The notes under the pieces: model-generated
What the model was told of the DNA's origin: nothing
The model's database searches: none
Seen by the model: only the letters and a program-made list of their open reading frames with translations
Origin: an uncultured Intestinimonas sp.
GTDB lineage: Bacteria; Bacillota; Clostridia; Oscillospirales; Oscillospiraceae
Length of the DNA stretch: 32,705 nt
Direction of reading: 5' to 3'
Assembly (NCBI RefSeq): GCF_944387245.1
Contig: NZ_CALXEE010000019.1
Location: forward strand, 1 to 32,705
Shown: positions 17,957-24,005 of the stretch, in pieces
Numbering within the stretch: the first letter of the stretch is position 1
How the letters are laid out: each line of letters starts with the position of its first letter
Translations under genes and position numbers: made by a program

Positions 17957-17984
17957 CCCGGCGGCCCGTTTCTGGGCCGCCGGG
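17957..17984 (+). terminator. Perfect GC hairpin without U-run
   Basis: An 11-bp perfect stem (17957-17967 with 17974-17984) with a 6-nt loop follows the ATPase stop. No T-run follows, so termination is doubtful; it may be a 3'-end stabiliser. Confidence 0.5.
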
Positions 17985-18002
17985 CGCCGCTGTGTATGGG
18001 CA

Positions 18003-18031
18003 TTGACATTTCCCTCCGGGCCCCCCATAAT
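18003..18031 (+). promoter_or_regulatory. Promoter of the kamB-kamC unit
   Basis: A perfect TTGACA -35 (18003-18008), 17 bp, CATAAT (18026-18031), about 63 bp before kamB. It drives the reactivase genes independently of the riboswitch-controlled operon. Confidence 0.75.
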
Positions 18032-18093
18032 GGAAACAGAATGGGAAAAGCGGGAAGCAAAGATCGGCAGTGAGACGACAAGGAGGGAACGCC

Positions 18094-19095
18094 ATGACGC
18101 CGATGCTCGCCCCCCTGGTGGGGGACGCGCCTACCGTCACGTTTATCGGACTGTGTAAGAACGCTGGCAAAACCACCGCCATGTGCCGACTCATCGAGGA
18201 GTTGTCGGGGGAGACCCTGGCTATGACCTCGGTGGGGCGGGATGGCGAGCGCACCGATGTGGTCACCGGCACCGAGAAGCCGGAGATCTGGGCCCGCTCC
18301 GGGACCCTGTTTGCCACCGCCCGGGGGATGCTCCCCCTGTGCGACACCACCCTGCGGGTGGAGGGGGTCACTGATGTGATGACCCCGCTGGGGGCGGTGG
18401 GGATCTTCCGCGCCCTCAGCGACGGCTATATCCAGCTGGCCGGACCCTCGGCAGTGAATCAGCTGGGACCGCTGTCCCAGACCTTCCGGGCCCTGGGCGC
18501 CCAGCGGGTCCTCATAGACGGGGCGGCGGGGCGCAAGTCCCTGGCCGGCGCCGAGGCGGGGGCCACTGCCGTTTTGTGTGTTGGCGCCTCCGTGGACGGC
18601 GGCATCCCCTTCATCGCCGCGGAGACCGCCCACATCTGCCAGCTCTTCGCCGCGCCGGAGGCGGAGGACCCTGTTCTCCACGCCGCTCTGGACGGGGAAG
18701 TGGGGCGCTATGCCCTCTTCAGCCCTACGGGGGAGCGGCTGCCGCTGGAGCTGGAGCCCAGCGGCCAGCCGGCGTGGCATGCCCTGCCCCGGGAGCACTG
18801 CGTGCTGTGGATCGGCGGCGGCATCACCGGGCCGCTGCTGCGCACCCTGGCCCGGCGGGGAGCCCCCCTCACCGTGGCCGCTCCCGACGCCACCCACTTC
18901 CTCTGCGACCGGGGCTCTGCCGAGACCTTTTACCGCTGCGGCGGTTCCCTGATGGTGGCCCGTCGTCTGCGCATTGCTGCCGTCACTGCCAACCCCTGGT
19001 CGGCCTACGGCAAGCATCTGGATGGCCCCGCCCTGCTGGCGGCCCTCCGGGAGGCAGTGGATGTGCCCGTGGTGGACGTGCGGCAGGAAGCATAA
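18094..19095 (+). CDS. kamB: KamB-like subunit of the lysine 5,6-aminomutase reactivase
   Basis: A 333-residue soluble protein with a P-loop close to the N-terminus (FIGLCKNAGKTTAM, 17-30), a conserved VGRDGERTDVVTG segment and an LIDGAAGRKS segment (about 143-152) resembling a second nucleotide-site motif. In lysine fermenters such a protein, KamB, is encoded beside the MutS-like KamC. The pair is thought to release damaged cobalamin from lysine 5,6-aminomutase, as other B12 mutases need. Position directly before the MutS-like gene and the kam operon is the main support. The start is the ATG after AAGGAGGG; a GTG at 18070 lies before that site. Own promoter upstream. Biochemical function is inferred from family and context. 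Confidence 0.75.
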   Translation: MTPMLAPLVGDAPTVTFIGLCKNAGKTTAMCRLIEELSGETLAMTSVGRDGERTDVVTGTEKPEIWARSGTLFATARGMLPLCDTTLRVEGVTDVMTPLGAVGIFRALSDGYIQLAGPSAVNQLGPLSQTFRALGAQRVLIDGAAGRKSLAGAEAGATAVLCVGASVDGGIPFIAAETAHICQLFAAPEAEDPVLHAALDGEVGRYALFSPTGERLPLELEPSGQPAWHALPREHCVLWIGGGITGPLLRTLARRGAPLTVAAPDATHFLCDRGSAETFYRCGGSLMVARRLRIAAVTANPWSAYGKHLDGPALLAALREAVDVPVVDVRQEA

Positions 19096-19158
19096 GGTCC
19101 TATCGAATGGTTTTGTGGCTCCGGACGATCGGAGCAGCATATCGACGAGGTGAAACGA

Positions 19159-20589
19159 ATGAAACTCAACGCGCAGCTCAAAGAGGATACGGGCTACAGC
19201 TGGGTCATGGCCAGGATGGAGCCCGCCTCGCCCTTTGGCCATGCTCTGGTGCGCACCCCCCGGTGGTACGGTCCGGGGGAGGAGGCGCAGCTGGAGGAGG
19301 AGCTCTCCCGGGTGGAGGCCCTCCGCACCCTGCTGGACAGCGGGGAGGTGGCTCTGGACAGCATCACCCACATTCTCTCGGAGTTCCACGACATCCGCAA
19401 TTCCCTCAAGCGGCCCACCAACGCCCCCATGGACGAGGTGGAGCTCTTCGAGGTCAAGCATTTTCTCATCCACCTGGAGCGGCTGGCCCAGGTCTACGCC
19501 TCCATCCCGGCCCTGGAGGGGCTGGAGATCCGCCCCATGACCGAGAGCCTGGACCTGCTGGACCCCAGTGGACGGCGGCTGCCCGCCTTTTCGGTGGAGA
19601 ACGCCTTTGAGCCGGCCCTGGAGCGGGTCCGTGAGGAGAAGGCTCTGGTGGAGGGCCTCCTCCGGCAGACCGAGAAGAAGGGCCGGGACGACCTGATGGC
19701 CCGCCGGTCCGAGCTGGTCCGGAAGGAGGACCGGCTGGAGCTGGAGGCCCGGAAGCGGCTGACCATGGCCATCCTGAGGGAACGGGACACCTTCCTGGCG
19801 TCCATGGAGGCCATCGGCCGGTTGGACCTGCTGCTGGCCAAGGCCCGGCTGGCCCGGCGGTTTTACTGCTGCCGTCCGGAGATTGTGGACAAGCCGAAAG
19901 TGGTGGCTGTGGACATGGTCCACCCCGAGGTGGCCGATCACCTGCAGGAGCGGGGCGGCTCCTTTACCTCCGTGTCCATCACCCTGGAGCGGGGGGCTAC
20001 CGTTATCACCGGCGCCAATATGGGCGGTAAGAGCGTATCCATGAAGAGCCTGACCCTCAACCTGCTGCTGACCCAGACCGGCTTCTTTGCCTTTGCCGGC
20101 AGTTTTTCCGCTCCGCTGTTCGACAGCGTTTCCCTCATCTGCACCGACCGGCAGTCGGTGGAGCAGGGCCTGAGCTCCTTTGGCGCCGAGGTGGCCGCCC
20201 TGGGAGAGGTACTGCGGGAGGAGAAGGGGAAGTTCTTCTACATCGCCCTGGACGAATTCGCTCGGGGCACCAACCCCCGGGAGGGCGCTGCCCTGGCCAG
20301 GGCTCTGGTGGAGTACCTGGGCCGGCTCAACTGCGTGGCCCTCATGACCACCCACTACGACGGGGTCTCCGACGCCGCCCGCCGGCACTACCGGGTGGCC
20401 GGCCTGGGCGCCCTGGATACGGCCGCTATCCGCAAGGATGAGGCGCCCCTGGACCGGCTCTCCCGGCTCATGGATTACCACCTCATCGAGGCTGAGCCCG
20501 GGGAGCCCTGTCCGCGGGATGCCCTCAGAGTTTGCAGGCTTTTGGACCTGGACCCGGAGCTCATGGAAATTTTTTCGAAAAATAGTTGA
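19159..20589 (+). CDS. kamC: KamC-like MutS-family ATPase, lysine 5,6-aminomutase reactivase
   Basis: A 476-residue protein with the core and ATPase domains of MutS but no mismatch-recognition domain. Walker A is ITGANMGGKSVSMKS (283-297, compare MutS GPNMGGKS), Walker B is FYIALDEFARGTN (360-372), and MTTHYDG follows. A helical, charged lever-like region spans about 150-235. It is the usual KamC partner of KamB, proposed to drive cofactor exchange on the B12- and PLP-dependent aminomutase. I start at the ATG at 19159, six bases after GAGGTG; the in-frame GTG at 19150 overlaps that site. Its stop codon sits inside the -35 box of the next promoter, so the two units are packed without spare DNA. 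Confidence 0.82.
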   Translation: MKLNAQLKEDTGYSWVMARMEPASPFGHALVRTPRWYGPGEEAQLEEELSRVEALRTLLDSGEVALDSITHILSEFHDIRNSLKRPTNAPMDEVELFEVKHFLIHLERLAQVYASIPALEGLEIRPMTESLDLLDPSGRRLPAFSVENAFEPALERVREEKALVEGLLRQTEKKGRDDLMARRSELVRKEDRLELEARKRLTMAILRERDTFLASMEAIGRLDLLLAKARLARRFYCCRPEIVDKPKVVAVDMVHPEVADHLQERGGSFTSVSITLERGATVITGANMGGKSVSMKSLTLNLLLTQTGFFAFAGSFSAPLFDSVSLICTDRQSVEQGLSSFGAEVAALGEVLREEKGKFFYIALDEFARGTNPREGAALARALVEYLGRLNCVALMTTHYDGVSDAARRHYRVAGLGALDTAAIRKDEAPLDRLSRLMDYHLIEAEPGEPCPRDALRVCRLLDLDPELMEIFSKNS

Positions 20590-20613
20590 CAAAAGAGCTG
20601 AGCGTGGTATAAT
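20586..20613 (+). promoter_or_regulatory. Promoter of the riboswitch-controlled lysine operon
   Basis: Both boxes are perfect: TTGACA (20586-20591) and TATAAT (20608-20613) with a 16-bp spacer. The -35 overlaps the kamC stop codon (TGA 20587-20589). Such a strong promoter fits an operon whose real control is by termination in the leader. Transcription should start near 20620. Confidence 0.88.
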
Positions 20614-20650
20614 AGGTTTTGTTAAAAGTACCTAAAACAACTGAATAATA

Positions 20651-20823
20651 TGGTGGATAGAGGAGCGGTGCGCCAGGTACCGCCGTGATGCAAAGGGTTG
20701 GCAGGCCCGATGCGCGGCGTGAATGGGACCACCGCCGAAGGAACGGGGACGCTGCATGGAACCGTTCCTGCGCCGTGCGCTCAGTGCGTACGGAGTGTCA
20801 TGACTACATGGTGCGCTATTCGT
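20651..20823 (+). ncRNA. Lysine riboswitch aptamer (L box)
   Basis: The sequence follows the lysine riboswitch around its five-helix junction. P1 is 20653-20660 with 20816-20823, leading into GATAGAGGAGCGG (consensus GATAGAGGTGCGA). P2 closes with GCGGTG 20665-20670 and CACCGC 20730-20735 and holds an inner stem CGCCG/CGGCG (20681-20685 with 20715-20719) and TGAATGGG. Next comes the hallmark GCCGAAG (20734-20740). P3 is 20740-20746 with 20762-20768, P4 is 20773-20780 with 20786-20793 (then TGTCA), and P5 is CATG 20799-20802 with 20807-20810, ending in TGGTGCGCTATTC (consensus TTGGAGGGCTATC). A GCAG in loop L2 (20701-20704) can kiss CTGC in L3 (20752-20755), as known for this class. It precedes the whole lysine-degradation operon and should sense free L-lysine. 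Conserved bases were compared from memory. Confidence 0.92.
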
Positions 20824-20861
20824 GTCAGGGGTAACTCTGGCATGAATAGCGTGCCTTTTTT
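20810..20861 (+). terminator. Riboswitch expression platform: intrinsic terminator T1
   Basis: A 19-bp stem (20810-20828 with 20837-20855, including G-T pairs), an 8-nt loop and six T (20856-20861). The whole P1 3' strand (20816-20823) and the end of P5 lie inside its 5' arm, so the lysine-bound aptamer and T1 cannot coexist. The logic is therefore termination without lysine and read-through with lysine, opposite to biosynthetic lysC-type switches. Confidence 0.88.
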
Positions 20862-20868
20862 CGTTGTG

Positions 20869-20921
20869 AAGCGCTGTTCGAGTGCTGCCTTTGGGGCAGC
20901 GCCCGCAGCGCTTTGTTTTTT
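20869..20921 (+). terminator. Second leader terminator T2, pairable with the T1 3' arm
   Basis: The outer stem AAGCGCTG/CAGCGCTT (20869-20876 with 20906-20913) and inner stem GCTGCC/GGCAGC (20884-20889 with 20895-20900) are followed by TGTTTTTTG. The 5' arm region 20871-20880 can instead pair with 20843-20852 in the 3' arm of T1 (ten pairs, three G-T). When lysine keeps T1 open, that freed strand could break T2 too. Confidence 0.8.
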
Positions 20922-20964
20922 GCTCGGTGAACAAATTCTAAAAATTTGACAGGAGGACATTACC

Positions 20965-21360
20965 ATGGAAGAGATCAAATCCCTGCTTCGACTCCGCATG
21001 AGCGCGAAGGATGCCCACTACGGCGGAAACCTGGTGGACGGCGCCCACATGGTCCATCTGTTCGGCGATGTGGCCACGGAGCTGCTCATCATCTGCGACG
21101 GCGATGAGGGCCTGTTCTGCGCCTACGACAACGTGGAGTTCCTGGCCCCCGTGTATGCCGGCGACTACATCGAGGCCGAGGGCAAGATCACCAAGATCGG
21201 CAACACCTCCCGCAAGATGGAGTTCGAGGCCCGGAAGGTCATCGTTTCCCGCCCCGACATCAACGACTCTGCCGCCGACGTGCTGCCTGAGCCCGTGGTG
21301 GTGTGCCGTGCCTCCGGCACCTGTGTGGTGCCCAAGGACAAGCAGCGTAAGACCCGGTAA
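20965..21360 (+). CDS. kal: 3-aminobutyryl-CoA ammonia-lyase
   Basis: A 131-residue hotdog-fold protein. It removes ammonia from L-3-aminobutyryl-CoA to give crotonyl-CoA, the last dedicated step of lysine fermentation before butyryl-CoA. The short single-domain length, the [24 protein letters not shown] segment (16-39) with a conserved Asp, and the [19 protein letters not shown] strand-turn fit Kal. It stands next to kce, whose product is its substrate. An AGGAGGA ribosome binding site precedes the ATG. It is the first gene behind the lysine riboswitch. Codons are strongly biased to C-ending forms, as for the rest of this operon and nhaC, suggesting high expression. Confidence 0.88.
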   Translation: MEEIKSLLRLRMSAKDAHYGGNLVDGAHMVHLFGDVATELLIICDGDEGLFCAYDNVEFLAPVYAGDYIEAEGKITKIGNTSRKMEFEARKVIVSRPDINDSAADVLPEPVVVCRASGTCVVPKDKQRKTR

Positions 21361-21443
21361 GACATTTTCCGGACGACGGGTCCGAAACAGAAGGGCGGCT
21401 CCCCCGGGGGGCCGAAAGCTAAGTGACAGAAAGGAGCGGTCCC

Positions 21444-22262
21444 ATGGAGAAGCTGATCATCACTGCCGCCATCTGCGGCGCGGAGGTCACAAAAGCCCAT
21501 AACCCCGCAGTCCCCTATACCGTGGAGGAGATGGTCCGGGAGGCCAAGAGTGCCTTTGAGGCCGGTGCCGCAGTCATCCACGTTCACGTCCGTGAGGATG
21601 ACGGCACCCCCACCCAGGACCGGGAGCGGTTCCGGGTGGTGCTGGACGCCATCAAGGAGGCCTGCCCCGGCGTCATCCTCATCCCCTCCACCGGCGGCGC
21701 CACCGGCATGACCCCGGAGGAGCGCCTCCAGCCCACTGAGCTGTGCCCTGAGATGGCCACGCTGGACTGCGGCACCTGCAACTTCGGCGACGACATCTTC
21801 GTCAATGATATGCCCACCATGCGGGCCTTTGGCAAGCGGATGCTGGAAAACCATATCAAGCCTGAGTACGAGTGCTTTGAGATCGGCCATCTGGATACCG
21901 TTGTCAGTATGGCGGAGAAGGGCCTGGTGCCCGGTGCTCCCATGCAGTTCAACTTCGTGTTGGGTGTCAGCGGCTGCACCCCCGCCACCGTGGGCAACCT
22001 GGACTACCTGGTCAAGCAGATCCCCGCCGGGTCCACCTGGACGGTCACTGGCGTGGGCCGTGGCGCCTGGCCCATGGCCGCCGCCGGCATCATCATGGGC
22101 GGCAATGTCCGGGTAGGCTTTGAGGACAACATCTATCTGGAAAAGGGCCACAAGGCCGCCTCCAACGGCGAGCTGGTGGCCAAGGTGGTCCGCCTGGCCA
22201 AGGAGCTGGGACGTGAGATCGCCACTCCAGACGAGGCCCGCAAGATCCTGGGCCTGATCTGA
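21444..22262 (+). CDS. kce: 3-keto-5-aminohexanoate cleavage enzyme
   Basis: A 272-residue zinc enzyme of the BKACE (DUF849) family. It condenses 5-amino-3-oxohexanoate with acetyl-CoA and splits off acetoacetate, leaving 3-aminobutyryl-CoA. Metal and active-site residues match the characterised enzyme: E14 in CGAEVTKAHNP, H46 and H48 in VIHVHVRED, and a Glu in RVGFEDN (about 227). The TIM-barrel phosphate-type loop STGGATGMTPEER (80-92) is also present. The start is the ATG seven bases after AGGAG; a GTG at 21423 would lie before that site. An 83-bp spacer with a small hairpin (TCCGGAC/GGTCCGA near 21368-21385) separates it from kal. Confidence 0.93.
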   Translation: MEKLIITAAICGAEVTKAHNPAVPYTVEEMVREAKSAFEAGAAVIHVHVREDDGTPTQDRERFRVVLDAIKEACPGVILIPSTGGATGMTPEERLQPTELCPEMATLDCGTCNFGDDIFVNDMPTMRAFGKRMLENHIKPEYECFEIGHLDTVVSMAEKGLVPGAPMQFNFVLGVSGCTPATVGNLDYLVKQIPAGSTWTVTGVGRGAWPMAAAGIIMGGNVRVGFEDNIYLEKGHKAASNGELVAKVVRLAKELGREIATPDEARKILGLI

Positions 22263-22595
22263 GCTAGCCCCTGCCGGGTGAGTCCCGGAGTACATTGATT
22301 TGTAGTCCCAGCCGGTGAGGACGCGAAGGGGGACCCGTGTTCCCGCGCCGGCATCCATATTCCAAACCAAACCCAATATACATTTCCCATTCCCAATTTC
22401 CAAACCAATACCCAAACCGATCCCAAATTCCCAATTTCCAAACCCCATTCCCAATTCCATTTCCCAAACAAAAAACCAAACCACAAAACCATTCCCATTC
22501 CCAAATTCCCAAACCCAAACAAAAGATCCCACAGCAGCCCGCGCCGTCCGGATAGACGGAGGGGTCCCCAAAGCAGAATGTATGGAGGTCAAAAC
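22263..22595 (+). other. 333-bp kce-kdd spacer with a 173-nt tract containing a single G
   Basis: The first 90 bases are GC-rich and fold into small hairpins. From 22352 to 22524 the plus strand is made of C, A and T with one G (22419), built from irregular repeats of CCCAAT, TTTCC and CCAAAC. On the minus strand this gives dense GGG tracts, for example four tracts at 22493-22515 that satisfy the usual G-quadruplex pattern. As RNA the tract would be unstructured and C-rich. Normal G+C returns just before the kdd ribosome binding site (GGAGG, 22584-22588). No gene is supported: the open frames across the tract are low-complexity translations. Confidence 0.85.
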
Positions 22596-23636
22596 ATGCA
22601 GAAAAAAGGCAACAAGTACGGTGTCCATCGCGTGATCGAGCCCAAGGGCCTTCTGACCCAGGCTGCCAAGAAGATCGACAACACCATGGAGTGCTGGTCC
22701 AACGAGATCCTGTGCGACGTGTCCGCCCTGAACATCGACTCCGCTTCCTTTACTCAGATCTATGAGGCCTGCGGCAAGGACCTGGATAAGACTGAGCAGA
22801 TGATCCTGGATATCGTGGCTGAGCGCGGCAAAATGCAGAACCCTGTCACTGGTTCCGGCGGCATGTTCATCGGCACCGTCCGCGAGATCGGCGAGGATCT
22901 GGTGGGCAAGATCGACCTGAAGGTGGGCGATAAGATCGCCTCCCTGGTCTCCCTGTCCCTGACCCCCCTGAAGATCAACAAAATCAAGGCCATCCACCCC
23001 GAGATCGACCGTGTGGACGTAGATGCCCAGGCCATCCTCTTTGAGTCCGGCCTCTACGCCAAACTGCCCGAGGACATGAGCGAGGAGCTGGCTCTGGCTG
23101 CCCTGGACGTGGCCGGCGCTCCCGCCCAGACCGCCAAGCTGGTAAAGCCCGGCGACTCCGTTCTCGTGCTGGGCGGCGCCGGCAAGGGCGGTATGATGTG
23201 CTGCTACGAGGCCATGAAGCGGGTCGGCCCCACCGGCAACGTGGTGGCCCTGGTCATCTGCCAGGAGGACGCCGACCTTCTGAAGAGCATGAACCTCTGC
23301 CACCACGCCATCGTGGGCTCCGCCACTAACCCCGTGGAGGTGCTGGAGAAGTCCCTGGCCGTCAATGACGGCAAGGAGTACGATGTGTCTATTCTCATCG
23401 TCAACGTCCCCGCCTGCGAGATGAGCGCCATCCTCCCCGTCCGGGACAACGGCACCGTCTACTGCTTCTCCATGGCCACCGATTTCGCCAAGGCTGCCCT
23501 GGGCGCCGAGGGATGCGGCAAGGACGTCACCATGATCATCGGCAATGGCTACACCAAGGACCACGCCGCCATCACCCTGGCCGAGCTTAGGGAGAACCCC
23601 CAGCTCAAGGCTTACTTCGAGAAGAAGTATCTGTAA
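22596..23636 (+). CDS. kdd: L-erythro-3,5-diaminohexanoate dehydrogenase
   Basis: A 346-residue NAD(P)-dependent dehydrogenase. It deaminates 3,5-diaminohexanoate oxidatively to 5-amino-3-oxohexanoate, feeding Kce. The N-terminus reads GNKYGVHRVIEPKGLLTQAAKKIDN, typical of Kdd. A Rossmann-type loop, SVLVLGGAGKGGMMCCYEAM, lies around 189-208, and the C-terminal part ends RENPQLKAYFEKKYL. The start is the ATG at 22596, seven bases after GGAGG; the ATG at 22578 precedes that site. It sits between kce and kamA in pathway context. The last 48 bases including the stop are duplicated 211 bp downstream (see the repeat entry). Confidence 0.92.
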   Translation: MQKKGNKYGVHRVIEPKGLLTQAAKKIDNTMECWSNEILCDVSALNIDSASFTQIYEACGKDLDKTEQMILDIVAERGKMQNPVTGSGGMFIGTVREIGEDLVGKIDLKVGDKIASLVSLSLTPLKINKIKAIHPEIDRVDVDAQAILFESGLYAKLPEDMSEELALAALDVAGAPAQTAKLVKPGDSVLVLGGAGKGGMMCCYEAMKRVGPTGNVVALVICQEDADLLKSMNLCHHAIVGSATNPVEVLEKSLAVNDGKEYDVSILIVNVPACEMSAILPVRDNGTVYCFSMATDFAKAALGAEGCGKDVTMIIGNGYTKDHAAITLAELRENPQLKAYFEKKYL

Positions 23637-23847
23637 AGCGGCCGACAGGCCTATGGAGCTCGGCCGCCGGCATCTGCCGGCCGCGCCTTCCGGCGCGTCC
23701 AAGGGTTTTGCGCAGCAAAACCTTGCCGCAGGGGCAATTCACTTGCCCCGAGGATGTCAGATCTCCGGGGTCCCCGCAATGAAATTGCGCGGGGCGCGCA
23801 GGGAGAACCCCCAGCTCAAGGCCTACTTCGAGAAGAAGTACCTGTAA
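23589..23847 (+). repeat. Direct repeat of the kdd 3' end flanking a five-hairpin insert
   Basis: The final 48 bases of kdd (23589-23636) recur at 23800-23847 with two differences, both synonymous; both copies encode RENPQLKAYFEKKYL and a stop. The 163 bases between hold hairpins at 23666-23681, 23682-23697, 23701-23724, 23731-23749 and 23772-23794. This looks like a small hairpin-rich element inserted at the gene end with a replacement 3' end, or recombination between two kdd alleles. The downstream copy has no start or upstream coding part, so it is a gene remnant. Confidence 0.88.
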
Positions 23848-24005
23848 GCGGAACCGGAAGGGGCGGTGCCCTGCCGGGGTTAAGAAAATCGAATGCTTCT
23901 GTTCCGGTCCCGGCTCAGAGCGGGACGGGGCCGGATCTTCAGGACGCCCACACCGGGCGCAGGCCGGGCCTGCGGGCCCAATACGACGAAAGGCGGTAAC
24001 CAACT
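23848..24005 (+). other. Structured spacer before kamA
   Basis: GC-rich non-coding sequence between the duplicated kdd end and kamA, with a short hairpin around CGCAGGC/GCCTGCG (about 23958-23976). Only a modest AAAGG ribosome binding site precedes kamA. No convincing promoter or T-run was found, so kamA is most likely read from the upstream promoter. Confidence 0.5.

Noticed and set aside
19159..20589. DNA mismatch repair protein MutS
   Set aside because: Only the core and ATPase parts are present, the mismatch-recognition domain is missing, and the context is kamB and the aminomutase operon, so KamC is the better call.
17617..20592. A 991-codon minus-strand open frame across the kamB-kamC region
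   Set aside because: Same cause: antisense of well-supported genes in high-GC DNA, with no domain-like sequence and no ribosome binding site or promoter.
20922..20964. A separate promoter for kal after the second leader terminator (TTGACA at about 20945)
   Set aside because: The TTGACA is about 14 bp before the start codon and leaves no room for a -10 and leader. The other A+T-rich bases show no spaced pair of boxes.
22263..22352. A tRNA or small structured RNA before the G-poor tract
   Set aside because: Several short hairpins can be drawn, but no cloverleaf, TPsiC arm or known riboswitch core could be matched.
22133..22555. Open frames in the G-poor tract (repetitive Gly-Phe-Trp or Pro-Asn-Phe proteins)
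   Set aside because: They are translations of a low-complexity nucleotide repeat, lack ribosome binding sites and cross the ends of kce.
23545..23847. A 100-codon frame ending in the duplicated kdd tail
   Set aside because: It starts out of frame inside kdd, runs through the hairpin block and enters the kdd frame by chance. The duplicated tail is treated as a gene remnant.
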